A DNA stretch of 18,403 bases from Candidatus Cloacimonadota bacterium (GCA_017995495.1 JAGOIS010000013.1:1-18403), one strand, 5' to 3'. Positions 7,125 to 15,266 are shown, counted from the stretch's first letter. Notes: generated by a model from the sequence alone, not told the origin. Program-made: numbers and translations.

Positions 7125-8275
7125 GCCATTTCCAGAACTGGCGCTGCACGGATTGCGGCCGGGAATTTGCCTTGGACGAGGTCCGCTACCTCTGTCCGGA
7201 TTGCGCCAAAGACTACTCGCCGGGGGTGCCACTGCCGGGTGTGCTGGAAGCGAGGTTCGATTATCCCATGCTGCGGGCGGCTTGGGAAAACAAGCCTGAT
7301 CCAAAGCTGTTCAGCGTGCTCGGGCCAGAGTATTATCCGCCTCTGCCTGTGGGCAACACACCGCTGTTCAGGGTTCACCGCCTGGCCACCGCGCTCAAGC
7401 TGCAAAACCTTTACATCAAGAACGACAGCCTGAATCCCAGCGGCTCCTTCAAAGACCGGGCCTCAGAACTTGTGGTGGCGGACGCCATCCGCCTGGGGAT
7501 GGAGGAAATTGTCTGCGCCTCCACCGGCAACGCAGCCTCCTCGTTGGCTTGCCTCTGCGCCGCGGCCGGGAAAAAAGCTGTGATCTTCGTGCCTGCCAAA
7601 GCTCCAGCCGCGAAGCTTGCCCAGATCCGGATCCACGGAGCTGAACTGCACAGCGTGGCAGGCACTTACGACGATGCCTTCGCCGCCGCGCTGGATTATT
7701 CCGCCAGCCACAACTGTTTGAACCGCAATACAGCCTACAACCCTCTCACCATCGAAGGGAAAAAGAGCTCCGGACTGGAGATATACCTCCAACTGGGCGC
7801 GGTGCCGGACTGGATCGTGATCCCGGTGGGTGATGGCGTGATCCTGGCCGGGATCCACAAGGCCTTCGTGGATCTGCTGCGGGCTGGGATCATCACCAGA
7901 TTGCCTCGCCTGTTGGCGGTGCAGGCCGATAGCTCTGACACCATCACATCATATTGGGAGAGCGGGATTTACCATTATGCCGCCCATCCTCTTACCGTGG
8001 CGGATTCGATCTCTGTGACCACACCTTCCAACGCCCATGGGGCCGTTCGCGCCCTCCGGGAAACTGGTGGCGCCGCGGTCCGGGTGAGCGACGTCCAGAT
8101 CCTGCAGGCACAAAAAGAGCTTGCCAGGCAGACCGGGATATTCGCTGAACCGTCTTCCGCGGCGGTGCTTGCGGGTTTGCTCAAAGCCATCCAACAAGGC
8201 CTTGCCGGACCCAACGACAAGGTGGTGCTGCTCATCACCGGACACGGATTGAAGGACATCAATGCCGTCGGTTGA
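7121..8275 (+). CDS. Threonine-synthase-like PLP enzyme with zinc ribbon
   Basis: This is a 384-residue fold-type-II PLP enzyme. An N-terminal zinc ribbon (Cys9-x-x-Cys12 and Cys25-x-x-Cys28) precedes the catalytic part, as in one branch of threonine synthases. The PLP lysine is Lys111 in NPSGSFKDRA; the cofactor-ring segment is STGNAASS (about 134-141), and the glycine loop reads IPVGDGVILAG. The GTG start overlaps the ygeY stop as GTGA, and an in-frame TAA (7109-7111) excludes a longer form. A housekeeping threonine synthase would normally sit with hom/thrB. Here it is embedded between ygeY and a hydantoinase, so it more likely acts in the catabolic pathway, for example as a beta-replacement or ammonia-lyase enzyme on a diaminopropionate-like or hydroxy amino acid. 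That role is inference; the family call is firm. Confidence 0.85.
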   Translation: MSHFQNWRCTDCGREFALDEVRYLCPDCAKDYSPGVPLPGVLEARFDYPMLRAAWENKPDPKLFSVLGPEYYPPLPVGNTPLFRVHRLATALKLQNLYIKNDSLNPSGSFKDRASELVVADAIRLGMEEIVCASTGNAASSLACLCAAAGKKAVIFVPAKAPAAKLAQIRIHGAELHSVAGTYDDAFAAALDYSASHNCLNRNTAYNPLTIEGKKSSGLEIYLQLGAVPDWIVIPVGDGVILAGIHKAFVDLLRAGIITRLPRLLAVQADSSDTITSYWESGIYHYAAHPLTVADSISVTTPSNAHGAVRALRETGGAAVRVSDVQILQAQKELARQTGIFAEPSSAAVLAGLLKAIQQGLAGPNDKVVLLITGHGLKDINAVG

Positions 8276-9290
8276 ACTCTTTCCCGGGATCTGCGATTTC
8301 CACGTTCACGTGGGGGAAAAGATCGGTGGTTACGAGCTCCGCGACGATTTTTCCGCTCTGGACAAGCTTGCCCGAAGGCAGGGTTTGAGAGCCATTGGCG
8401 CTTTCGTGACGGAAGAGGAGGGACTTTCCCTCCCCGAAAAGCTCAGGCGCATGCAAGATGACGCGCGGCAACATTTTGAGGGCTTTGTCCACTGGCATCT
8501 GACCCCTGTATCCGCCTCAGTCGAAGACATCCACCCGCTGTTGGAGGAAGGCTGCGACCTCAAGTTTTACACCACCTACAAGCAGGCAGGCATCTACAAG
8601 TCCTACAAGGAAATAGGCCGGTGGATCGAAGACCTGTCCCAGCTCAAGACCCGCATCCTGTTGCACTGCGAAGACGATTCCGTGATTGCCCAAGCCAGTG
8701 CCGCCCATTACTTCAAAACAGCCATGAACCACACTCTGAGGCGTCCGGAACTGGCTGAAACCATCGCCGTGGAGAGGGTTCTGGACCTGGCTGTGCGGTA
8801 CGACCATCCAATTCACATCGTGCATGTTTCCACCCCCGGCGCGGCCCTGCTGATCGCCGAGGCCAAACAGCACAATCCGGGCATCACCTGCGAGACCGCG
8901 CCGCACTACCTGCTTTACAATGCTGACCTGCTAAAAGGTCCGCAGGGACACCGCTGGCTCTGCACGCCGCCGCTGCGAAGCGAGGAATCCCGCGGCCTGC
9001 TGGTGGAACTGTTGCAGGAAGGGGTTTTCGATATCATTGCCAGCGACCACTGTGCGTTCAATCCGGAGGATAAGGACCGGTTCAAAACTGATCCGGCCAG
9101 GGTCCCCTGCGGGTTGGAAGGGCTGCAATCTCTCTTTCCGTCGCTGTTTGAACGCTTGGTGGAGCCTGGAAGCATCAGCCTGGAAGCCCTGGTTCGCTTG
9201 TGCTGTCAGCGTCCGGCCGAATTGATGGGAGTGGCAAATCCGCCGCGATATACTTTGAACCAACTTTTGGGAAGGGAAAAACATGGATAA
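8262..9290 (+). CDS. Dihydroorotase/hydantoinase-family cyclic amidohydrolase
   Basis: This is a 342-residue amidohydrolase with a full binuclear site: DFHVHV (His14, His16), LKFYTTY (Lys101, the expected carboxylated bridging lysine), LLHCEDD (His135), IVHVSTPG (His188) and ASDHCAF (Asp262). ETAPHYLLYN and VPCGLEGLQSLFP are typical of hydantoinases, dihydropyrimidinases and dihydroorotases, which hydrolyse cyclic ureides. It is much shorter than E. coli HyuA (461), because it lacks the N-terminal beta-sandwich strands and the C-terminal extension. The first metal motif lies only 14 residues from the start. The ATG lies 14 bases inside the preceding gene, with GAAGGA about six bases upstream. 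By position it is the counterpart of HyuA in purine clusters; pyrimidine synthesis is unlikely because no pyr genes are near. Substrate unknown. Confidence 0.85.
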   Translation: MPSVELFPGICDFHVHVGEKIGGYELRDDFSALDKLARRQGLRAIGAFVTEEEGLSLPEKLRRMQDDARQHFEGFVHWHLTPVSASVEDIHPLLEEGCDLKFYTTYKQAGIYKSYKEIGRWIEDLSQLKTRILLHCEDDSVIAQASAAHYFKTAMNHTLRRPELAETIAVERVLDLAVRYDHPIHIVHVSTPGAALLIAEAKQHNPGITCETAPHYLLYNADLLKGPQGHRWLCTPPLRSEESRGLLVELLQEGVFDIIASDHCAFNPEDKDRFKTDPARVPCGLEGLQSLFPSLFERLVEPGSISLEALVRLCCQRPAELMGVANPPRYTLNQLLGREKHG

Positions 9291-11520
9291 ACCAGCATTT
9301 CGCAACGACTCCCGGGCCAAGGTGACCGGCCGGGCGCGCTATACAGATGATCTGCAGCTGCCGGGCATGCTGTACGCCGTACCGGTTCACAGCCAGCTTC
9401 CGCGGGCCAAACTTGTTTCAATTGATGCCGGCGAAGTCCTGAAGCAGACAGGCGTGGTGGCGGTTTTCACCGCCCGGGACATTCCTGGAAACCAGCGCTT
9501 CGGCCAGATCATCAAAGACTATCCCACCCTGGCCGGAGAAGACATCAATTCCACCGGAGACGTACTGGCCCTGATCGTGGCTACCACCCGCGATCAGGCG
9601 ATCGACGCCATTCCCTTTGTGAAGGTGGAACTGGAGCCGTGCCCGCCAATCCTTGACCCGGAGAAAGCTCTCCAACCAGAGGCGGAGATCCTGCATCCCT
9701 TACATGGCTCAAACATCGCCAACCACCACAGGGTCCGGCGTGGAGACGTGCCCGCCGCTGAGAAGGGCGCGGATTTCATTATTGAAGAGGAATTCTCCAC
9801 CCAACGGGTCGAGCACGCCTATCTGGAGCCGGAAAGTTCTGTCTGCCAATTGCGGCCGGACGGGGTGATGGAAGTTTTCGGCAGCATGCAGCATCCTTTC
9901 TCCACCCGGCGGTTCGTGGCCTCCACCCTGGGCTTGGAACTCAAGGATGTGGAGGTGCGCACGATACCGATGGGAGGAGGTTTTGGCGGCAAAGACGACA
10001 CCGCGGCGCTGGTCTGCGCCCGGGCGGCGCTCTGCGCCTGGCATCTCAAGCGTCCGGTCAAGCTCACTTACACCCGCGAATGGAGCCTGCGGGAAAGCTA
10101 TAAACGCCATCCCTACAAGCTGCAGTACCGCATGGGGCTCAGCCGGGACGGCCTGATCAAATCCGTGAATGTGCGGATGGTAGCTGACGGTGGCGCCTAT
10201 TGCAGCGTAACTCCTTGGGTAACTTGGCGTTCCACGGTGCAATGCTGTGGCTGCTACGAAGTGCCGAACGTCCACTGCGACGTCTACGGGGTCTATACTA
10301 ACAACGTTTTCAGCGGCGCCATGCGCGGTTTCGGCTCGCCGCAGGTGAATTTCTCCATCGAGCAGTTGGTGGAGATCGCGGCAGCCAAATGCGGGCTGGA
10401 TGAAATTGAATTTCGCCGCCGCAACATGGTGAAACAGGGCTCCACCACGGTCACCGGCCAAGTACTGGACACCCATGTGGTATCACTGGGCCAGGTTCTG
10501 GATACGGTGCTGAATGAGATCGATTATGAGCGCAAGCGCCAAAACTGCAGCTTTGGTGACGCCGCCAAAGACGAATGGTACGGCATCGGCCTGGCTCTCA
10601 GCTATCGCGGCATGAGCCTCGGCGCGGAAGGCACGGACGTGAATTCCGCCATCATCAACGTGCAGCCGGACGGCTCGGTGTTGATCGAAACCGGCATCCA
10701 CGAAAATGGCCAGGGCTCTGAATCGGCCATGATCCTTTTGGTTTCACAAGAACTGGGACTCCCACCGGAGCGGATCCGCTATCGCCTGCCCTCCACCGCG
10801 AACATACCGGATGGCGGTACCACCGTCGCCTCACGCGGCACCATCATGGGCGGGGGAGCAACGGTCAATGCCTGCAAGATATTGAAAGATATGATCATGG
10901 ATGCCATGAAACAGATCCGGGGACTGGATGTGACGGGGTTTGGCGAGCAGAATCTCCTGGATGCCGGGGGCAAGGTTTTGATATCATGGAACGAGGCTAT
11001 CAAGCTGTGTTTTAATAATCAGATCTATCCCCACGCCTTTGGCGTGTATAAAGCGCCGCGGGTGGACTGGGACGAAGCCACCGGGCAGGGTAATGCTTAT
11101 TTCACATGGGTTTATGGCTGCCAAGCGGTGGAACTTAAAGTAGATCCAACCACCAAAGCCGTCACGCTATTGAATATGGTGGCCGCCCACGACGTTGGCA
11201 AGGCCGTCAACCCCGCTCTGGTTAAAGGCCAGGTCTTCGGCGGTATGGCCATGGCGACAGGTTACGCGCTATTTGAGGATTGCGCCTGCGAAAACGGCAT
11301 GCCCAAGCCCACCAACCTGCACAACTACCGTCTGGCCCGCAGCACCGACCTGCCGGAGATGACCGCCATCATCGTGGAAAACCCCGACCCCACCTCACCT
11401 TCCGGCGCCAAGGGCATCGGCGAACCCACCAATGAACTGCTGGCTCCGGCCATCGCCAACGCTGTGTATCGTGCAACAGGGCAGCGATTTAACCATCTTC
11501 CCATAAGGATAAAACCATGA
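9283..11520 (+). CDS. xdhA: Xanthine dehydrogenase-type molybdenum-binding subunit
   Basis: This is a 745-residue large subunit of a xanthine oxidase-family hydroxylase, close to E. coli XdhA (752). An a/b hammerhead domain (KVTGRARYTDDLQLPGML onward, about 10-120) is followed by two molybdenum-cofactor domains. Key segments are EHAYLEPE (177-184), GGGFGGK (231-237), AMRGFGSPQ (346-354, including the Arg that orients purine substrates in xanthine dehydrogenases), NGQGSESAM and GAKGIGEP near the C-terminus, whose Glu714 is the expected catalytic base. It would hydroxylate a purine or similar N-heterocycle. The ATG lies 8 bases inside the previous gene, after a GGGAAGGG. The [2Fe-2S] subunit follows with a four-base overlap. 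No FAD subunit is in the window, so the electron acceptor is unclear. Other hydroxylases (nicotinate, CO dehydrogenase-like) share the fold; context favours purine. Confidence 0.9.
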   Translation: MDKPAFRNDSRAKVTGRARYTDDLQLPGMLYAVPVHSQLPRAKLVSIDAGEVLKQTGVVAVFTARDIPGNQRFGQIIKDYPTLAGEDINSTGDVLALIVATTRDQAIDAIPFVKVELEPCPPILDPEKALQPEAEILHPLHGSNIANHHRVRRGDVPAAEKGADFIIEEEFSTQRVEHAYLEPESSVCQLRPDGVMEVFGSMQHPFSTRRFVASTLGLELKDVEVRTIPMGGGFGGKDDTAALVCARAALCAWHLKRPVKLTYTREWSLRESYKRHPYKLQYRMGLSRDGLIKSVNVRMVADGGAYCSVTPWVTWRSTVQCCGCYEVPNVHCDVYGVYTNNVFSGAMRGFGSPQVNFSIEQLVEIAAAKCGLDEIEFRRRNMVKQGSTTVTGQVLDTHVVSLGQVLDTVLNEIDYERKRQNCSFGDAAKDEWYGIGLALSYRGMSLGAEGTDVNSAIINVQPDGSVLIETGIHENGQGSESAMILLVSQELGLPPERIRYRLPSTANIPDGGTTVASRGTIMGGGATVNACKILKDMIMDAMKQIRGLDVTGFGEQNLLDAGGKVLISWNEAIKLCFNNQIYPHAFGVYKAPRVDWDEATGQGNAYFTWVYGCQAVELKVDPTTKAVTLLNMVAAHDVGKAVNPALVKGQVFGGMAMATGYALFEDCACENGMPKPTNLHNYRLARSTDLPEMTAIIVENPDPTSPSGAKGIGEPTNELLAPAIANAVYRATGQRFNHLPIRIKP

Positions 11521-11978
11521 TCAGGGTTAACGGTATTGAATTCCGAGATTATGATCCCGATACCAAGCTCTCCGCCTGGCTGCGCGAAGAACTGGACCTC
11601 ACCGGAACCAAGGTCGGCTGCGACATCGGCGTCTGCGGTTCCTGCACCGTGCTGGTGAACGGCGAGCCCAAGCGTTCCTGCAAGCTGAAGCTGCAAGATG
11701 TTGAAGGCGCGGAAATCCTAACCATAGAAGGAGTTGCGTCCCCGGATGGCAGCTTGCACCCCATCCAGCAGGCCTTCATCGACGCCGGCGCGATCCAGTG
11801 CGGTTTTTGCACCCCCGGAATGGTTTTGGCATCCCACGCCCTGCTGGCCAAAAATCCCCATCCTTCCCGGGTTGAGGTGCGCCAGGCCCTGAAGGGAAAT
11901 CTCTGCCGCTGCACCGGCTACCAGCAGATCATCGACGCCGTGCTGAGAGCCGCAGAGGTCATGAGTCAAAATCCATAA
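11517..11978 (+). CDS. xdhC: Xanthine dehydrogenase-type 2x[2Fe-2S] subunit
   Basis: This 153-residue small subunit resembles E. coli XdhC (159). The N-terminal plant-ferredoxin-type cluster is bound by Cys35, Cys40, Cys43 and Cys55 (GCDIGVCGSC, then C twelve residues on). The second cluster, in the helical C-terminal domain, is bound by Cys95/Cys98 (QCGFCTPGM) and Cys130/Cys132 (NLCRCTGYQ). All eight cysteines are present. It passes electrons from the molybdenum site of the partner subunit to FAD or another acceptor. The ATG overlaps the xdhA stop (ATGA), so the two are translated together. The order here is Mo subunit then Fe-S subunit, without the FAD subunit that lies between them in E. 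coli xdhABC. Confidence 0.94.
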   Translation: MIRVNGIEFRDYDPDTKLSAWLREELDLTGTKVGCDIGVCGSCTVLVNGEPKRSCKLKLQDVEGAEILTIEGVASPDGSLHPIQQAFIDAGAIQCGFCTPGMVLASHALLAKNPHPSRVEVRQALKGNLCRCTGYQQIIDAVLRAAEVMSQNP

Positions 11979-11999
11979 CTAATTAACACAGAGGATATT

Positions 12000-13172
12000 A
12001 TGCATAACACCCAAGCCATTCAAAGCCGCCTTGATGAACTTGCCAGCCTAAGCCCCAACCGCTTTGGCCAAGACTTTCTGCTCACCTGGGATAACAGCCA
12101 GGACAACCTAAAGGCCGTGATGTTGGTGGCGGAGATCCTCCAACTCCTGCACCAGGAAAAGAAGCCCTGGCGCATTTTCGACTATGGCCTGGCCATCTCC
12201 ATTTTTCGCGACAACAGCACCCGCACCCGCTTCAGTTTTGCCTCCGCGGTGAACGGCTTGGGCTTGGCGCTCTCAGAACTCGACGAGGTGAAATCCCAAA
12301 TCGCCCACGGAGAGACTGTGCGTGAAACGGCGGCCATGATCTCCTTTTTGACCGAAGTGATCGGCATCCGGGACGACATGTATCCCGGAGAGGGGCACTC
12401 CTACATGCTGGAAGTCGCTGATGCCGTTACGGAAAGCCATCAGCAGGGCGTTCTGGCCCAGCGTCCCACCCTCGTGAACCTGCAGTGCGATCTCGACCAT
12501 CCCACCCAGAGCCTGGCTGACCTGCTGAAACTCAAAGACTATTTCGGCGGACTGGAGAACCTGAAAGGCAAAAAGATCGCCATGAGTTGGGCCTATTCTC
12601 CCTCCTACGGCAAACCCCTTTCCGTGCCCCAGGGCGTGATCAACCTCATGAGCCGCTTTGGCATGGACGTGGTGCTGGCCCATCCCGAAGGCTACGACCT
12701 GCTTCCGGAAACTGTCACTTCAGCCCAAAAATTCGCCGGCCAAAGCGGAGGCTCCTTCCGGATCACACACGACATGGACGAAGCTTTCAAGGAAGCGGAT
12801 GTGGTCTATCCCAAATCATGGGCACCGATGACCGTGATGCAGGAGCGCACCCGACTGCTCAAACAGGGCGACCGCGAAGGATTGAAAGCCCTGGAGCAGC
12901 AATGCCTGGCCGAAAATGCCCGCCACGCGGACTGGGAATGCACTGAAGGCAGGATGAAGCTCACCCGCGGAGGCAACGCCCTGTATGAACACTGCCTTCC
13001 CGCCGACATCTCAGGCGTGAGCTGTGAACAGGGGGAGGTGGCCAAATCCGTGTTTGAGCGCTATCGCCTGCACACCTACCAGGAAGCCGGTTACAAGCCC
13101 TTCGTCATCGCCGCCATGATCTTCACGGCCAAGGTGCAAAGCCTCGCTGATAAACTAAAGACATTTCTGTAA
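12000..13172 (+). CDS. ygeW: YgeW knotted carbamoyltransferase
   Basis: This 390-residue protein belongs to the aspartate/ornithine carbamoyltransferase superfamily and matches E. coli YgeW (396) in length and features. The carbamoyl-phosphate loop is FRDNSTRTRF (Ser73-Thr74-Arg75-Thr76); DHPTQSLADL (about 166-175) and EHCLPAD (331-336) are the other signature sites. The insertion around WAYSPSYGKPLSVPQG and the long C-terminal part fit the knotted branch. Structural work on the E. coli protein described a knotted catabolic transcarbamylase with an unknown substrate. In purine clusters it is expected to split an ureido compound with phosphate to give carbamoyl phosphate, which carbamate kinase turns into ATP; no carbamate kinase is seen here. 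It starts 21 bases after xdhC with GAGG just upstream. Confidence 0.92.
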   Translation: MHNTQAIQSRLDELASLSPNRFGQDFLLTWDNSQDNLKAVMLVAEILQLLHQEKKPWRIFDYGLAISIFRDNSTRTRFSFASAVNGLGLALSELDEVKSQIAHGETVRETAAMISFLTEVIGIRDDMYPGEGHSYMLEVADAVTESHQQGVLAQRPTLVNLQCDLDHPTQSLADLLKLKDYFGGLENLKGKKIAMSWAYSPSYGKPLSVPQGVINLMSRFGMDVVLAHPEGYDLLPETVTSAQKFAGQSGGSFRITHDMDEAFKEADVVYPKSWAPMTVMQERTRLLKQGDREGLKALEQQCLAENARHADWECTEGRMKLTRGGNALYEHCLPADISGVSCEQGEVAKSVFERYRLHTYQEAGYKPFVIAAMIFTAKVQSLADKLKTFL

Positions 13173-13180
13173 CACAGGGG

Positions 13181-13253
13181 CACAGAGACACAGAGAAATG
13201 GAAAGAAGAGAATCTTGATTATTGATGACTTCTGCCTTCTTTGCTGCTCTGTG
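13181..13253. repeat. Imperfect hairpin of CACAGAG type in the only operon gap
   Basis: CACAGAG occurs twice at the left (13181-13187 and 13189-13195) and its complement CTCTGTG at the right (13247-13253). Comparing 13181-13197 with the complement of 13237-13253 gives 13 matches in 17, and weaker pairing continues inward. No T-run follows. The repetitive CACAGAGACACAGAGA type of text is common in dispersed intergenic elements of environmental bacteria. It occupies the sole sizeable gap (137 bases) between ygeW and the next gene and could process or attenuate the transcript. Confidence 0.5.
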
Positions 13254-13309
13254 GTAAAATATTCTCTGCTATCTATTATTATATTAATGAATCCAAGGAG
13301 TAAATGATA

Positions 13310-14761
13310 ATGCCCAAACTGATAACCCACAAGAATCCAGACATCATCAAGAAAAACGCCCGCCGTTGCAAAGAGCGCGGCATCATCCTGCCCACCATCC
13401 GTCAGCAGATGTTTCCCGAGACCATCCCGGACGCGATCAAACAGAAACTCCAGCCCATTGGACAGGGTGACGTTAACCCCCTCAACCTCTTCCGCATCAC
13501 CTGGAAAAACAACATCGAAACTGGACTCTTCGGCCCGCCTGATTATTTTGAGATACCCTCTTCAGTCACTGGCGTTAGAGCCAGGATCATTGGTCTGGTG
13601 GGAAAACACTTCCCCACCGGGGCCCACAAGGTTGGAGCGGCCTATGGTTGCCTGGCGCCGCGCCTGTCCAGCGGTGAGTTTGACCCGGAATTCGACAAAG
13701 CCGTCTGGCCCTCCACCGGAAATTACTGCCGCGGGGGAGCTTTCGACTGCGCGCTGCTGGCCTGCACAGCCATCGCCATCCTGCCCGAGGAGATGAGCCA
13801 GGAACGCTTCGACTGGCTGCGCGAGATCGGCGCCGAGGTGATCGCTACCCCCGGCTGCGAATCCAACGTGAAGGAGATCTTTGACAAATGCCACGAACTG
13901 CGTGCCGACCCCCACAATTTCACATTCAACCAGTTTGAAGAATTCGGCAATCCCTTCTGGCACTACCAGGTAACCGGCAACGCCATCGCCGAGGTTTGGG
14001 ACTTGGTGAAAAAACCAACCAGCAGATTGAGCGGCTTTGTAAGCTCCACAGGCAGCGCGGGAACGATCGCCGCGGGGGATTTTCTCAAGACGCGCTTTCC
14101 CCTGATGAAAACCACCGCCGCCGAAGCCTTGGAATGCCCCACCCTGCTCAACAACGGCTTTGGCGGACACCGCATCGAAGGCATCGGCGACAAACATGTG
14201 CCCTGGGTGCACAATGTGCGCAACACAGATGCCGTGGCCGCCATCCGCGATGAAGACTGCATGAGGCTGCTGCGGCTCTTCAACGAACCTGCGGGCCAGG
14301 AATTCCTGATGCGGGAAAGGATCCCCGAAAAGGTGATCAAAGACCTGCCCCTGCTGGGAATTTCCTCGATCGGCAACCTACTGGCCTGCATCAAACAAGC
14401 CAAGTATTTTGAGTACACCGAAGATGACGTCATCTTCACCATCTTCACCGATTCGGCGGAGCTCTACCTTTCCCGGATCGCGGAACAACAAGCGCTCAAG
14501 GGCGAATACACTTCACTGCAGGCCGCGTTGGACCGCGAGGCCGCCCTCAACTGCCAGCAAACGGACAACTTCCTGGAACTGACCTACGAACAGAGAAAAC
14601 GCGTCCACAACCTCAAATATTACACTTGGGTGGAGCAACAGGGCAAAACCTACGCAGAGATCCTGCGCCAGTGGGACGACCCGGATTACTGGATGGAAAC
14701 CTTTGAGCGCAACCTCGACGAATTGGACCAGACCATCGAAGAATTCAATGCCCTGCTCTGA
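13310..14761 (+). CDS. PLP-dependent fold-type-II enzyme (ammonia-lyase/cysteine-synthase-like)
   Basis: This 483-residue enzyme of the tryptophan-synthase-beta fold is clearly longer than the usual 300-400. The PLP lysine is Lys107 in FPTGAHKVGAAYG; the ring-binding loop is WPSTGNYCRGGAFDC (about 134-148) and the phosphate-binding glycine loop is SSTGSAGTIAAG (about 245-256). An N-terminal extension of about 90 residues precedes the core, and a charged helical C-terminus (LTYEQRKRVHNLKYYTWVEQ) follows. It is not a close match to E. coli YgeX (diaminopropionate ammonia-lyase, 398 aa), but occupies the place beside ygeW where YgeX would be expected. I infer an amino-acid lyase or beta-elimination role. 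Two ATGs, 13304 and 13310, are in frame. AAGGAG (13295-13300) is three bases from the first and nine from the second, so I chose the second. Confidence 0.8.
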   Translation: MPKLITHKNPDIIKKNARRCKERGIILPTIRQQMFPETIPDAIKQKLQPIGQGDVNPLNLFRITWKNNIETGLFGPPDYFEIPSSVTGVRARIIGLVGKHFPTGAHKVGAAYGCLAPRLSSGEFDPEFDKAVWPSTGNYCRGGAFDCALLACTAIAILPEEMSQERFDWLREIGAEVIATPGCESNVKEIFDKCHELRADPHNFTFNQFEEFGNPFWHYQVTGNAIAEVWDLVKKPTSRLSGFVSSTGSAGTIAAGDFLKTRFPLMKTTAAEALECPTLLNNGFGGHRIEGIGDKHVPWVHNVRNTDAVAAIRDEDCMRLLRLFNEPAGQEFLMRERIPEKVIKDLPLLGISSIGNLLACIKQAKYFEYTEDDVIFTIFTDSAELYLSRIAEQQALKGEYTSLQAALDREAALNCQQTDNFLELTYEQRKRVHNLKYYTWVEQQGKTYAEILRQWDDPDYWMETFERNLDELDQTIEEFNALL

Positions 14762-15266
14762 GATCATCGCCGTGATCCTGGCCTCGGGCCAGGGCAGAAG
14801 GTTTGGCGGACCGAAGGTGGATGCCCGCGCCGGCAGCCAAACCTTTGCCGAGCATATTGTTGCCACCCTGAAACAGGCTGGGATCGACCGCATCCACATC
14901 GCCCGGGACCTGCAAACCCCGGACATGCTGGCCACCCTCAAAGTGGCGCTGAGCGAAGCCCGCGATCCACAAACGAAGGCCTGCCTGGTTTTTCCGGTGG
15001 ACCATCCTTTTGTGAAACCAGACACCGTGCGCAGCCTCTGCTCCGCCTGGCAGAAAATGCCTGAGGCAGTATTCCGCCCGGTCTGCCAAGGACGGCCGGG
15101 GCATCCTGTGCTGATCCCGCTGTGGCTGGACCTCGACGCCGACGACCAGGGCCGCGGCCTGGCCGGGATCATCCGCTCCCAGGCTTGCAGCGTGATCGAC
15201 ATCCCGGTGGAGGACGGGGCCATTCTGCGCAACGTCAACTTTCCCAAAGATCTGCGGGAGGAATGA
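14748..15266 (+). CDS. mocA: Molybdenum cofactor cytidylyltransferase (MocA/YgfJ family)
   Basis: This 172-residue nucleotidyltransferase is a little shorter than E. coli MocA (about 190). It has the nucleotide-binding loop VILASGQGRRFGGPK (about 9-23), the metal-binding region FPVDHPFVKPDT (82-93) and the MocA hallmark CQGRPGHPVLIP (113-124). MocA attaches CMP to molybdopterin to give the cytosine dinucleotide form used by xanthine-oxidase-family enzymes. It therefore very probably serves the XdhA-type subunit in the same operon. The ATG lies 14 bases inside the previous gene with only a weak ribosome site, which implies translational coupling. An upstream TTG at 14703 would add 15 residues with no conserved content. 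Its stop overlaps the next start as TGATG. Confidence 0.88.
   Translation: MPCSEIIAVILASGQGRRFGGPKVDARAGSQTFAEHIVATLKQAGIDRIHIARDLQTPDMLATLKVALSEARDPQTKACLVFPVDHPFVKPDTVRSLCSAWQKMPEAVFRPVCQGRPGHPVLIPLWLDLDADDQGRGLAGIIRSQACSVIDIPVEDGAILRNVNFPKDLREE

Noticed and set aside
5877..7304. 475-codon minus-strand frame opposite ygeY
   Set aside because: Antisense to ygeY, whose metal-site motifs are complete; codon periodicity belongs to the plus strand.
13091..13330. 79-codon minus-strand frame over the ygeW 3' end and the gap
   Set aside because: It is created by the CACAGAG-type repeat (giving Leu/Cys/Val/Ser/Pro-rich text) and lies antisense to ygeW.
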